A stretch of DNA of 64,000 bases from Thalassotalea crassostreae (GCF_001831495.1 NZ_CP017689.1:3162001-3226000); one strand, 5' to 3'; shown: positions 47,667 through 56,515, numbered from the stretch's first letter. Notes: a model not told the origin generated them from the sequence alone. Translations and numbers: made by a program.

Positions 47667-47890
47667 GATTCACTCTCTTTAATTAAATTGATTGTATTTT
47701 TCGATATGAGTCTTTCTAATTTAGTTTTCTAGCCTATACTCATTGAAGAATGGAAAATAGCATAAACCTCTGTATAAATTAAGCTATTTGGATAACGAGT
47801 ATAATCTTTTGAGCCGTAAGAAAACGGATTGAAGCAACCTAAAGATAGTCAAAGATAGCCAAAAATATCAGGTATGAATAACATCTATTT

Positions 47891-49453
47891 ATGAGTAAAC
47901 AATTTAGAATAAGCAGTCTTTTAAATCTATTTTTCACAATCGTTTTGGTTATTGTGTTTATCGTCAGTATTGGCTATCGGATATTGGTGGAAATTCCGCT
48001 CGCCGAAGAAAGCATTGAAACTGTATACAATAAAGAGTTAACAATTTTATCAAAGACGTTTGATGAATATACGAAGAATTTGGAGAAAAGTAATTACGAT
48101 TATGCCGTTTGGGATGATACATATAACTTCATTCATAGCCAAGATAGCGACTATATAAAGAGCAACTTCTCTGTCGAAACCTTTAAAAATTTAAACATTG
48201 AAGGGGTTATCATCACTGACAGCTCAGATAATATAATTTATTCCGACGGTTTTAACTCTAAAGAGTTAAAACCTATCGATATTTCAGCTCTAAACACAAA
48301 CAACAAATTTAAATACTCGGATTTATTACAACGCAAAAATATAAAACCTATTTCTATCTCTGAATTAATCAACTTTAACAACGATATAGTAATCGTCACT
48401 GCTACCCCAATATTTAAAACCGATACCAGTGGCGAGTATGCAGGACACCTCATCTTTCTTCGAGTATTTAACCAGGCAGATTTAGATAGTATTTCAGCAA
48501 TAACACAGCTTGAATTAAAGCTAATTCCATACAGTGACCAATATAGAAATTTACAAGCAATTAAAAATATATATGTCGCTCGCTCATCGAGTAAAAACCG
48601 CCAACGACTTGTTGACGATTACAAAGGCGTTCCGATAAAGGTTATTGATATCACTCATCAAAATGAAGTAGATAGCACTATCATTACTAAAGCAATGGTC
48701 ATCACCCTGTCTTTACAATTCTTAATAATGGTTGCTTTTTACTTACTTGTTGAAAAGTATGTAGTTAAACCCATTGTGGTCACCAACAAAGATATTAAAA
48801 AAATGACCGATATTACATCAATTCAAAGACTGGAAAATAATACTATTTTTGCTGAAATCAATGATATGGAAAAGCAATTTAACCAACTAGTCGATATGGT
48901 TGAAAAACAGCGCATGCGTTTAACAGAGTTGGGGATGACTGACTCTCTAACGCAAATCGCAAATCGTCTTGCGTTTGAGCAACATTTCGAAAAAGAATGG
49001 GCGCACCTGCAAAGACATAATATAACGTTTGCGATTGTCATGTGTGATATCGACTTCTTTAAGAAGTATAATGATTCTTTAGGTCACCTTGCAGGTGATG
49101 AAGCACTAAAAACTGTCGCAACTACGCTGGCAAAATCAGCGAGACGTATCAATGATATTGTTGCTAGATATGGCGGTGAAGAATTTGTTATATTATTTAG
49201 TGGTATTGAACTTAAAGACCTGAAGATGAAACTTGATCAAATCATAGACAGTATTAACAATTTAAATATTGCCCACCCTGCATCGGAGATTGCCGATCAT
49301 GTTACCATTAGCCTAGGTGCTACCTTGATGAGACCGACTAAAGATAATAATCAAAAGTCGAATTTAATTAAAGCAATGAGCATCGCTGATAACGCGTTAT
49401 ATACCGCCAAAAATAACGGTCGAAATCGCGCCGAAATTGCTATTAACGAATAA
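47891..49453 (+). CDS. CHASE4-GGDEF diguanylate cyclase
   Basis: A 520-residue membrane enzyme that makes cyclic di-GMP. Helix 1 (LLNLFFTIVLVIVFIVSIGYRI, 8-29) and helix 2 (about 276-297) flank a periplasmic CHASE4 domain (LEKSNYDYAVWDDTYNFI near 59-76, the conserved D/W core). A HAMP-like linker and a GGDEF domain (about 350-515) follow; the active site reads ARYGGEEFVILF (about 427-438). No EAL domain is present, so it is a cyclase only. It overlaps no other gene; the TerB-like gene starts 40 bases downstream. Confidence 0.93.
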   Translation: MSKQFRISSLLNLFFTIVLVIVFIVSIGYRILVEIPLAEESIETVYNKELTILSKTFDEYTKNLEKSNYDYAVWDDTYNFIHSQDSDYIKSNFSVETFKNLNIEGVIITDSSDNIIYSDGFNSKELKPIDISALNTNNKFKYSDLLQRKNIKPISISELINFNNDIVIVTATPIFKTDTSGEYAGHLIFLRVFNQADLDSISAITQLELKLIPYSDQYRNLQAIKNIYVARSSSKNRQRLVDDYKGVPIKVIDITHQNEVDSTIITKAMVITLSLQFLIMVAFYLLVEKYVVKPIVVTNKDIKKMTDITSIQRLENNTIFAEINDMEKQFNQLVDMVEKQRMRLTELGMTDSLTQIANRLAFEQHFEKEWAHLQRHNITFAIVMCDIDFFKKYNDSLGHLAGDEALKTVATTLAKSARRINDIVARYGGEEFVILFSGIELKDLKMKLDQIIDSINNLNIAHPASEIADHVTISLGATLMRPTKDNNQKSNLIKAMSIADNALYTAKNNGRNRAEIAINE

Positions 49454-49493
49454 CCGACTACAATCAAAAAAAACAACGATAAGATCCCCTATT

Positions 49494-49949
49494 ATGCTTA
49501 CAAGAATTAGAGTTTTTATACGCAATTTGCAAACCGATAATGTACATAACAATACCTTATCTTTAGAAATAGCTACTGCAGTATTATTATTTGAAGTGAT
49601 GCGCGCTGACCAAAAATTTGAACCAGAAGAAAAACAACAAATCGTTAGCCTGTTACAACAACATTTTGAACTGGATAAAGCAGAAGTGCTCGACATATTA
49701 GCATTAGCTGAAGATGAGTCTCATCATGCTAATGATTTTTATCAATATACTTCAATGATTAACAATAATTATTCACTAGAAGATCGCATTAAAATTGTCG
49801 GACTATTGTGGAAAGTTGCCTATGCTGACGGTCACTTAGATGTCATTGAAGAACACATCATTCGAAAAATTGCCGAATTGCTACACTTAAACCACGGTGA
49901 ATATATTCAATGCAAATTAAAAATACAAAATCAACACCCCGCAGACTAG
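49494..49949 (+). CDS. TerB-family (tellurite resistance-like) protein
   Basis: A 151-residue helical protein with the TerB/DjlA-N fold: LEIATAVLLFEVMRADQKFEPEEKQQI (about 23-49) and RIKIVGLLWKVAYADGHLDVIEEHIIRKIAELLHL (about 102-136), both with the acidic metal-binding type residues (AD.K...EE and ADG.....E). I chose ATG 49494, as starting upstream at 49437 would overlap the cyclase gene. The family is widespread and cytoplasmic or membrane-associated; its role is not established. It is preceded closely by the cyclase and may be co-transcribed. Confidence 0.85.
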   Translation: MLTRIRVFIRNLQTDNVHNNTLSLEIATAVLLFEVMRADQKFEPEEKQQIVSLLQQHFELDKAEVLDILALAEDESHHANDFYQYTSMINNNYSLEDRIKIVGLLWKVAYADGHLDVIEEHIIRKIAELLHLNHGEYIQCKLKIQNQHPAD

Positions 49950-50029
49950 CCTTTATAAACAAAAAAACTACAAGTTGTTAGTAGCGACCGTGTTACACTA
50001 CGCGCAATTTCGATTTATTAGGAAAAATA

Positions 50030-51019
50030 ATGGCTGAGATAGGCAAAATAAATAACCTAAATATTGTAAAGCTGACAGAGTTTGGCGCATATTTAGATGG
50101 TGGCGATTTAGGGGAAATTCTATTACCAAATCGTTATTTACCAGAAGAGTGCAAAGAAGGAAGCGATCTTGCTGTATTTATTTATTTTGACTCAAACGAT
50201 CGCTTAATTGCGACTACTGAAACACCCAAAGGCCAAGTCGATGACTTTGTTAGTTTAAAATGTATCCAAGTAAACAAAATGGGTGCTTTTTTAGATTGGG
50301 GTTTATCGAAAGACCTACTAGTTCCTTATAATCAACAGCACCATAAGATGATCGAAGGTAAATATTACTTAGTTAAGATTTACCGCGATTTACATACCGA
50401 CCGCATTGCTGCTTCAAGCAAATTAGATAAATATTTAGATATCTGGCCAGCTAATTATGAAATCGGTGAAAGAGTTGAGCTTACCATTGGCGACAAAACT
50501 GACTTAGGTTTTAAGGCCATCATCAATGAGAAAAACTGGGGCTTGTTATACGACAACGAAATATTTCAGCCACTTCGCGTCGGTAAGAAAATGCAAGGCT
50601 ACATTAAGAATGTCCGTGGCGATGGTCGAGTTGATTTAATTTTGACTCGTGGCGGCATAGGGAAAGTTAACGATTTTGCTCCTGTATTATTACAATATTT
50701 ACAAGACAATGACGGCTTTTGTAGCATCAATGACAAGAGCTCACCGGAACTGATCAGTAAAACTTTTGGCGTCAGTAAAAAGGCATTTAAGTCGACTGTT
50801 GGTAATTTGCTTAAGCACGGTAGAATAACCATAGAGCAAGACGGTATTCGAGTACAAGATAAACCTGTAGTAAAAGCTAAACCTAAAAAAGAAAAACAAA
50901 AAACTTATGGCAACAGCGCTGATCGCAAAAAGCCAAGCGGCGACAAACCGCTGAATAAGCATAAACGACCAGCGTCTAATAAAAGCCAAGGTGGCAAACC
51001 AAAGACGTTTAAACGTTAG
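50030..51019 (+). CDS. CvfB-like S1 RNA-binding protein
   Basis: A 329-residue protein of the CvfB/YitL family: S1-like domains at residues 3-60 (IGKINNLNIVKLTEFGAYLD), 70-125 (DDFVSLKCIQVNKMGAFLDWGLSKDLLVP) and about 140-205, followed by a winged helix (about 215-270). In Staphylococcus and Streptococcus it binds RNA and affects virulence genes. A 55-residue Lys-rich tail (KPKKEKQKTYGNSADRKK and onward) is an addition that should increase RNA binding. It ends at the unusual terminator at 51041-51103. Confidence 0.88.
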   Translation: MAEIGKINNLNIVKLTEFGAYLDGGDLGEILLPNRYLPEECKEGSDLAVFIYFDSNDRLIATTETPKGQVDDFVSLKCIQVNKMGAFLDWGLSKDLLVPYNQQHHKMIEGKYYLVKIYRDLHTDRIAASSKLDKYLDIWPANYEIGERVELTIGDKTDLGFKAIINEKNWGLLYDNEIFQPLRVGKKMQGYIKNVRGDGRVDLILTRGGIGKVNDFAPVLLQYLQDNDGFCSINDKSSPELISKTFGVSKKAFKSTVGNLLKHGRITIEQDGIRVQDKPVVKAKPKKEKQKTYGNSADRKKPSGDKPLNKHKRPASNKSQGGKPKTFKR

Positions 51020-51040
51020 TCTTAGGTTTCTAGCAAACAA

Positions 51041-51103
51041 AAAAAGAGCCGCTTAATAAAGTGTCCAACTTTCTGGGGTCACTTCATAATAGCGGCTCTT
51101 TTT
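51041..51103 (+). terminator. terminator with an IS-end-like sequence in its loop
   Basis: AAAAAGAGCCGCT (51041-51053) and its exact complement (51091-51103) form a 13-base stem around a 37-base loop, with a T run at the end. The loop holds GTGTCCAACTTTCTGGGGTC and CACTTCA (51061-51086), which looks like the terminal inverted repeat of an IS3/IS150-group element. It terminates the CvfB gene and, in the other direction, the znu operon. Confidence 0.75.
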
Positions 51104-51158
51104 GTCTCTGCAATTTTCTCAATCTTAGTGGGTTTATGCTGCCACTAAAACTATTAAC

Positions 51159-51917
51159 CTATGCTGATTTAGGTTTGGTATTGAATATTATCGTATAACC
51201 AAGCCCACACACAGCTAATGCCCAAACAATGGTAGCACCGCTCGGCAAATCCCACATAGCTGAAGCAATAAGGCCTAAAACATAGCCGCTAAAGCCTACC
51301 AGATAGGCGTGTTGAAACTTGTTTTTTGCTAACTTAAACGTCACTAAAGCAGGAATAATTAAAGTACTAAATACTAAGAATACACCAACCATTTGTACCG
51401 ATGACGTTATCGCGATAGCAAATATAAAATAGAATGCCTTACCATTTAGCCACTGAGGTTTCATTAACATTAACGCAATTAATAGCGCATAGACAATCAT
51501 ATGTAGATATAAATCTGCAAACGTTACCCACAGAATTTGCCCCGACAATACTTGCTTTAATAAGTCACCGCCATGCGGGTCGTTAGCGAGCAATAAAAAC
51601 GCTCCGGTTGCTGCTAAAACATATAAACAACCAATAAGCGCTTCTAAGTGGTGTTGTGCAAACTTTTCAAAACAGGCAACAATAGCAGCGCCAGATAACG
51701 CAAATACTGCCGCCATGATGTAACTCGCCCCAGGCAAATGATGGCCAATATCAGTACTCGCTATCACAACGGCACCTAATCCGGCCATTTGCGCAATCGC
51801 CAGGTCAATAAATATGATATCGCGCTTTAGTACTTGAAAGCCCAAAGGAACATGAGTTAACAGTACAATTAATCCTGCGACTAGCGCCGGCAGTAAAATT
51901 TCAAATAGCTCAATCAT
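51159..51917 (-). CDS. znuB: zinc ABC transporter permease ZnuB
   Basis: A 252-residue permease of the Zn/Mn ABC-3 family, with about eight helices. ALVAGLIVLLTHVPLGFQVLKRDIIFIDLAIAQMAGLG (about 12-49) and VGVFLVFSTLIIPALVTFKLAK near 178-199 are the family blocks. It lies downstream of znuA and reads in the same direction. The ATPase ZnuC expected in the cluster is missing here. Confidence 0.9.
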   Translation of the reverse strand: MIELFEILLPALVAGLIVLLTHVPLGFQVLKRDIIFIDLAIAQMAGLGAVVIASTDIGHHLPGASYIMAAVFALSGAAIVACFEKFAQHHLEALIGCLYVLAATGAFLLLANDPHGGDLLKQVLSGQILWVTFADLYLHMIVYALLIALMLMKPQWLNGKAFYFIFAIAITSSVQMVGVFLVFSTLIIPALVTFKLAKNKFQHAYLVGFSGYVLGLIASAMWDLPSGATIVWALAVCGLGYTIIFNTKPKSA

Positions 51918-51948
51918 ATTAATTGGTTACTCGTTTAATAAATAAAAT

Positions 51949-52872
51949 TTATTTGCTCGCAAATGCACTTGTTAGCAATCTGATGTGTTCGTCCATCAGT
52001 TTAAATAGATCAGTACTGCTTTCATTACCACCTACAGTGTACGGCAATTGCACAGCATTGATACCCGTTTTACTGCTTAACCACTTAGCTGCTTTATCAT
52101 CCTGATAACCAGTATAAACAACCACAGCGACGTTATCACTTTCTACAGTTTTTAATACTTCGAGCAAATGTGATGTCGTTGGCGGTAGCCCTGGTTTAGG
52201 CTCAAGATCTGCAACCTGTTTTAGCCCAGAGAACTCAAATAAGTACCTGAATGATGAATGATAAGCAGCAATATTTTTACCATTTAATGGTTTCACTTGC
52301 TCACGCCATTGTGCCATAGCGGCTTGCCAGCGTTTACTAAAATCATCATAGTTCTGTTGATACTGCTGTTTGTTATCAGCATCGAGAGCTTGTAATTTTT
52401 TTGTCAAAGCGCCAGCAACAGTCAGTAATCGCTCAGGATCTAAGTGTAGATGTGGATTACCACCGACATGAACATCCCCCATCGAACGGTCTACAGTTTT
52501 CGGGATATCCAAATTTTCAATATGATCGGAAGCGTAAAATAGACCTTTACTCGTCGATTGTACATCTCGATTATTTGACTTCATTTGCAACATTGGCAGC
52601 CAACCAATTTCTAAATCAGCGCCAGCACAGATCACTAGATCTGCGCGGCGCATCTTCGAAATTAGACTTGGTCTCGCTTGCACAAAATGCGGGTCTTGCA
52701 ACGCGGTGGTCGCAGCAGAGATCTTGGCATTATCTAGCGCAAGTTCTTTGCCAAGAGCCGCATATTCTGGCTCACAGGCAAAAATATTTAATGCCGCAGT
52801 TGCCGGGAACGATAAGAGTACCGCTGCCGACATTAATGCTGCTGATATACGTTTAGAATTGATGCGCACCAT
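51949..52872 (-). CDS. znuA: zinc ABC transporter substrate-binding protein ZnuA
   Basis: A 307-residue periplasmic zinc-binding protein. A signal peptide of about 25 residues ends ATA-A. Metal ligands appear in the metal-binding cluster-9 fold: an early FACEPEYAALGKEL, VHVGGNPHLHLDPERLL (with His ligands), AAYHSSFRYLFEFSGL, and a C-terminal VYTGYQDDKAAKWLS. It lacks the long His-rich loop of E. coli ZnuA; the His-rich part of the cluster is instead in the porin and small protein upstream. It overlaps the porin gene by 20 bases. An AGGAG site precedes the ATG. Confidence 0.9.
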   Translation of the reverse strand: MVRINSKRISAALMSAAVLLSFPATAALNIFACEPEYAALGKELALDNAKISAATTALQDPHFVQARPSLISKMRRADLVICAGADLEIGWLPMLQMKSNNRDVQSTSKGLFYASDHIENLDIPKTVDRSMGDVHVGGNPHLHLDPERLLTVAGALTKKLQALDADNKQQYQQNYDDFSKRWQAAMAQWREQVKPLNGKNIAAYHSSFRYLFEFSGLKQVADLEPKPGLPPTTSHLLEVLKTVESDNVAVVVYTGYQDDKAAKWLSSKTGINAVQLPYTVGGNESSTDLFKLMDEHIRLLTSAFASK

Positions 52873-54085
52873 GTGCTCCTAATGCCATTGAAAACTGTAA
52901 AGTGATCTGGTCGTCAGTAAACTCTTCATTTGATTCATCTTGGCTATATTGAAATCTAATAGTCGAAAAATGAGAATGGCGATATTCTACCATTGCCGTC
53001 GTTACTTTCGGCTTGAAGCCATCTGAATATGGTTCATCAAAATCAATTTGAGAATAACGCACACCCGCGGCCCAATTCGGCGTAAATTGGTAAACACCAC
53101 TCACGTAAAAGCCGTTGTGTTCTAAAGAGACTTCATCATGATGCTCTTCCATCATAGAAACGTGTTCTTCGTGGTCATCATGATCTTCTTCATGAGCCAA
53201 CTCACCTTTCTCTTCAACAAAGAAGTACTCAGCTGATAACGTAAAGTTTTGGTACTTATAATTACCATTAGGTGCCCACTTCCACGTAGCATCTACAATG
53301 TAATAATCTTTTTCACCGCTGAATGCACAAGCGTCAAACGCTTCATGTCCATGCTCTTCTTCTAGCGCATGTTCTTCGTGTTCTTCATGCTCTTCATGGC
53401 CATGGCTGTCACAATAACCTTCATCATTTTGCGCATTTAAGTATGAAAATCCTAACTGCCAACTATTTTCAACATTAAAGTCGCCACCTGTTTTGATGAA
53501 CGCTGTGTGCACGCCTATACCTTCACCGTCACTGTAAGCAGGTCGAGTGCCGCCTTTAAATGCTTCGGCACCTATTTCGATATAGGTATCTGTCGGTGCT
53601 AACCAAGACAGTCTTGCGCCATCATCGTAATAATGACCGTTCATAAACGCACGATAAACTAATGGGCGATCGGCAAAGCTATCGGTATGCGCATGTTTCG
53701 AGTTGAGGTAACCTACGTTTGACAAAAAGCGACCAAAGCGAACCGACAAGTCATAGTCTAAACCCATTGTTTGCACGAATGCTTCTTCTAGTTCTACTTC
53801 CGTTTCGCCATCATGCTCATCAAGCACCATGGTAACTTTACCGTAAAACATATCATCTATTGGTGCACTTATTGCTAGCTCTGTATGGTCTGTCCAAAAG
53901 CCAGAATCTAACCCCGCCGCATGCTCATCTACGCCATAGCCGGCAATACCAGAGAACTCTTCTCTATCGGTATAACCAACATTAATCACCGCACTTACGT
54001 TTATATTTGATGCGTTATCTTGTGCAACAGCCTGTTTGCCAGCGATAACTGCAAGGATCGCTGACGTCAAAAATCTTAATTTCAT
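52853..54085 (-). CDS. His/Glu-rich outer membrane porin-like protein linked to zinc uptake
   Basis: A 410-residue beta-barrel protein with a signal peptide (about 1-21, ending AVA-Q). Residues 230-252 (EEHEEHEEHALEEEHGHE) and about 305-325 (HEEDHDDHEEHVSMMEEHHDE) are long His/Glu loops that should bind zinc at the cell surface. The mature start (NVSAVINVGYTD) and the C-terminal QITLQFSMALGAHGAHQF are barrel-like; there is no plug domain, so it is not a TonB receptor proper. The gene lies in the operon with znuA and znuB. Probably an outer membrane zinc entry channel. Confidence 0.82.
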   Translation of the reverse strand: MKLRFLTSAILAVIAGKQAVAQDNASNINVSAVINVGYTDREEFSGIAGYGVDEHAAGLDSGFWTDHTELAISAPIDDMFYGKVTMVLDEHDGETEVELEEAFVQTMGLDYDLSVRFGRFLSNVGYLNSKHAHTDSFADRPLVYRAFMNGHYYDDGARLSWLAPTDTYIEIGAEAFKGGTRPAYSDGEGIGVHTAFIKTGGDFNVENSWQLGFSYLNAQNDEGYCDSHGHEEHEEHEEHALEEEHGHEAFDACAFSGEKDYYIVDATWKWAPNGNYKYQNFTLSAEYFFVEEKGELAHEEDHDDHEEHVSMMEEHHDEVSLEHNGFYVSGVYQFTPNWAAGVRYSQIDFDEPYSDGFKPKVTTAMVEYRHSHFSTIRFQYSQDESNEEFTDDQITLQFSMALGAHGAHQF

Positions 54086-54156
54086 AATTTTCTCTAATTC
54101 TTTCTAATTTTAAAGTGTAAAAATTTAGGCCATAACATACTGACCTAAAGGATGTA

Positions 54157-54462
54157 TTAAATGAAGAAAGTTAGCGGCGGTGCACGGGCGTGAAATGAGC
54201 AGTTAAAAGCAGGAGCATAATGACTTTTTGTCATTATGTTTTTATTGCTTACTGCATTGAATTTTTGAAACGGTTTAGCATCGATAGCACTATCGTCATT
54301 ATCGATAGCAGAGTACATACAAACCTGACACTCTACGCCATGATTAAGACCATCTTCATGATGATGGGTAGCTTTTACAAACGGCGCAAACAGCAGTGCA
54401 ATTGTTAAAACAATTGCACAGATTATTCTGTTGTTATGGTGAGTGCGTGTTAGTAAATTCAT
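54157..54462 (-). CDS. small His-rich exported protein, zinc-regulon member
   Basis: A 101-residue protein starting MNLLTRTHHNNRIICAIVLT, with a hydrophobic signal (IICAIVLTIALLFAPF) and then THHHEDGLNHGVECQVCMYSA, a His/Cys cluster that looks metal-binding. The pattern is like the DUF2607/DUF2946 small proteins found next to zinc or copper uptake genes in Vibrio and Shewanella. A TTG at 54507 is in frame upstream, but the ATG at 54462 is better as it gives a compact signal. It is first in the zinc operon, behind the Zur-box-like site at 54515-54534. Confidence 0.7.
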   Translation of the reverse strand: MNLLTRTHHNNRIICAIVLTIALLFAPFVKATHHHEDGLNHGVECQVCMYSAIDNDDSAIDAKPFQKFNAVSNKNIMTKSHYAPAFNCSFHARAPPLTFFI

Positions 54463-54514
54463 AATTTCGTTTTTTGTTGGCAATCCAGTAGTTGATCTAG
54501 AACCCAATCGTTAT

Positions 54515-54534
54515 TTTGTTATATTATCACATAA
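54515..54534. promoter_or_regulatory. Zur box candidate upstream of the zinc operon
   Basis: The core TGTTATATTATCACA is a near-perfect palindrome and matches the GTTATANTATAAC core of gammaproteobacterial Zur boxes at most positions. It lies about 55 bases upstream of the first gene of the zinc operon. Zur bound to zinc would repress transcription. Confidence 0.65.
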
Positions 54535-54634
54535 AAAAACCACGAATGGCAACGTAACTTTCGCTTGTATTTAAAAATTAGGCTAAAGTTTTAATAATCA
54601 CTCACCGCAACTAATTGAAAATATTAATAACAAG

Positions 54635-55057
54635 ATGAATCAACACCCGTTAATTTTACCAATGCTAACCTTGCTGCTTCTAACTATGTCGGTATGGATT
54701 TATATGTATATAAGGCGGCTAAGTTTTTTGTTTACAAAAGGAATTGATGCTCAAGAGTTGCAATCACCTCAGCAACTGCAGCAAGTGATCCCTGAATCTG
54801 TAAATCGCCCAGCCTATAATTTAGCAAACCTTTTTGAACTGCCTATTGTCTTCTATGTATTATGCCTACTAGCAATATTTACCAATAACATCGACGCCAG
54901 TTTACAATATTTAGCCTGGTGCTTTGTCGTCGCTCGTATTATACATAGCATAATACACTGTAGTTACAACACAGTAATCCATCGTTTTATTCCATACTTT
55001 GTCGCCAGCTTATGCTTATGGTCAATGCTAATTATTACTGTTCTTGCTTATCTATAA
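54635..55057 (+). CDS. MAPEG family membrane protein
   Basis: A 140-residue protein with four membrane helices and the MAPEG pattern: NRPAYNLANLFELPIVFYVLCLLA (about 57-80) and AWCFVVARIIHSIIHCSYNTVIHRF (about 91-115). The RxxHsxxH.. motif is the conserved substrate or glutathione-binding region of bacterial MAPEG proteins. It is followed after 31 bases by the crotonase and may be co-transcribed with it. Physiological role unknown. Confidence 0.83.
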   Translation: MNQHPLILPMLTLLLLTMSVWIYMYIRRLSFLFTKGIDAQELQSPQQLQQVIPESVNRPAYNLANLFELPIVFYVLCLLAIFTNNIDASLQYLAWCFVVARIIHSIIHCSYNTVIHRFIPYFVASLCLWSMLIITVLAYL

Positions 55058-55088
55058 GTAAAAGCTAAATACGAAGGTACAAATTTTA

Positions 55089-55898
55089 ATGACGCCATAT
55101 ACAACTATTTCTCTTAATATTGAAAACGATGTTGCTACCGTTCAATTAAACAGGCCGGAAAAAATGAACTGCCTTGATTTGATAATGTTCCATGAATTAG
55201 ATCATGTTAGTAAACATTTACGTCGTAATAAAACCATAAGAGCAGTGCTATTGACGGGCGCTGGTAATGAGTTTTGTACTGGTCTTGATGTAAAAGCAAT
55301 GATGAAGAAAAAGACCAATATTTTAAGAATACTTTTTAAGTGGTGGCCAGGAAATAGCAACCTAGCGCAACGTGTCACCACTAATTGGCGTAAAATCCCA
55401 GTACCTGTTGTTGCCGTAATACAAGGTAAATGTTGGGGCGGCGGACTACAAATTATCTTGGGCGCTGACTTTAGAATTGCTTATCCTGATGCAACCTTTT
55501 CAATTCTGGAAAGTAAATGGGGGTTAATTCCTGATATGGGTGCAAACATGGCTTTAACAGAACTTATCGCTATAGATAAAGCTAAAGAGTTGGCGATGAC
55601 AGGTAAAATCATAGATGTTGTTGAAGCAGAGAAAATAGGATTAATTTCAAGCGTAGATAAAGACGCAGGTGCAAGAGCTGCTAAATTAATTTCTGAGTGC
55701 AGTCAACGTTCTCCAGACACAGTTGGCGCTGTGAAAGCTTTATTTAACAATAATTGGCAGCGTAATAGTCCATGGATGTTGGCGCAAGAAAGCTGGTATC
55801 AACTGCAAATATTACTTGGTAAAAACCAACAAATTGCAGTTAAACGCCAACTTGATAGCAAAAAAGAACATCCATATTTGCCACGTAAAAAATGGTAG
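55089..55898 (+). CDS. crotonase/enoyl-CoA hydratase family protein
   Basis: A 269-residue crotonase. The oxyanion-hole regions LTGAGNEFCTGLDVKAMMKK and VIQGKCWGGGLQIILGADFRIAYPDATFSILESKWGLIPDMG are visible; the catalytic Glu at ILESKWGLIPD is present (E149), as in hydratases. Genes annotated as crotonase/enoyl-CoA hydratase cover many activities, so the exact reaction is open. It ends just before the convergent DUF1145 gene. Confidence 0.87.
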   Translation: MTPYTTISLNIENDVATVQLNRPEKMNCLDLIMFHELDHVSKHLRRNKTIRAVLLTGAGNEFCTGLDVKAMMKKKTNILRILFKWWPGNSNLAQRVTTNWRKIPVPVVAVIQGKCWGGGLQIILGADFRIAYPDATFSILESKWGLIPDMGANMALTELIAIDKAKELAMTGKIIDVVEAEKIGLISSVDKDAGARAAKLISECSQRSPDTVGAVKALFNNNWQRNSPWMLAQESWYQLQILLGKNQQIAVKRQLDSKKEHPYLPRKKW

Positions 55899-55902
55899 CT
55901 GT

Positions 55903-56154
55903 CTATTTCTTTTTATTTTCTTGTTTGGTCATATGCATTAAATGTATGCCACCAAAAAAGAAAATCTGAATGTAATGGTGCATATTATCGCCTTCTGCAG
56001 CTTCAACTCGCTTTCTAAAAATAATACATTCCAATAAATGTGCTAATGGCAAGGCGATTAAGACCCAGTGCAGCATGACATCGAGTCCATCGCCAAATGG
56101 AACAAATAGATTGTACAGACAACCTAGCCAAACAAATGCAATAACAAGTTTCAT
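55903..56154 (-). CDS. DUF1145 family membrane protein (YhhL-like)
   Basis: An 83-residue protein with two or three helices: LVIAFVWLGCLYNLFVPF at 3-20 and MLHWVLIALPLAHLLECIIFRKR at 27-49. The NLFxPF and HLLEC motifs place it in DUF1145 (YhhL in E. coli). Function unknown. It lies 44 bases downstream of the disrupted DUF2956 gene on the same strand. Confidence 0.85.
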   Translation of the reverse strand: MKLVIAFVWLGCLYNLFVPFGDGLDVMLHWVLIALPLAHLLECIIFRKRVEAAEGDNMHHYIQIFFFGGIHLMHMTKQENKKK

Positions 56155-56198
56155 TATTAATTCCTACTTCCTTTAAAGTTTATATACCGTTTCTATTA

Positions 56199-56515
56199 CT
56201 AGTTGACGCTAACATATACTATAAAAAGCAACCACGACAGAGAAAGTAAAACCCAAGGTAAGCGATTATTTTTAACTTGTACATTATCGTGTTCGCTTTC
56301 AACCAACTGCTGCTTGGCTTTTTGCATTTTCTTTTTTTCTTTGTTTGCGCTTCGTGCTTTTTCTTTTTGCTGTTTCTTATATAGCTCAATGCCTTTTTGA
56401 ATACCTTGGGAAATGAGCTTGGTTTGTTCTTTGTTTTGGCCAGGCTTTTTTATGCTAGCAGCTACAGCCGCTGCTGCATCTATGGTTTCTTGACTGGATT
56501 TGTTTTTTTATTCAT
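56199..56515 (-). pseudogene. DUF2956-type protein gene with a one-base frameshift in its start region
   Basis: The minus strand encodes a DUF2956 protein: from the frame at 56508 to the TAG at 56199-56201 it reads QETIDAAAAVAASIKK, PGQNKEQTKLISQGIQKGIE and on to a basic helical body with a C-terminal membrane helix (LPWVLLSLSWLLFIVYVSVN). That frame has no start codon after its preceding TAA. The only ATG (56515-56513) is in another frame, MNKK, which runs into an A7 tract (56509-56503). With eight A the two would join to give MNKKNKSSQETIDAAAA, 105 residues, the usual size. So either one A has been lost, the assembly is wrong, or slippage at the A tract produces the protein. Confidence 0.75.

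Noticed and set aside
53150..53410. Short repeated units in the porin gene that could suggest a repeat array or CRISPR
   Set aside because: They encode His/Glu repeats in frame and have no constant repeat-spacer pattern. No CRISPR array or cas gene was found in the window.
56203..56400. Plus-strand 65-residue Phe/Leu/Cys-rich open frame
   Set aside because: It is the complement of the Lys-rich DUF2956 coding sequence, which has family similarity; the plus-strand product has low complexity.
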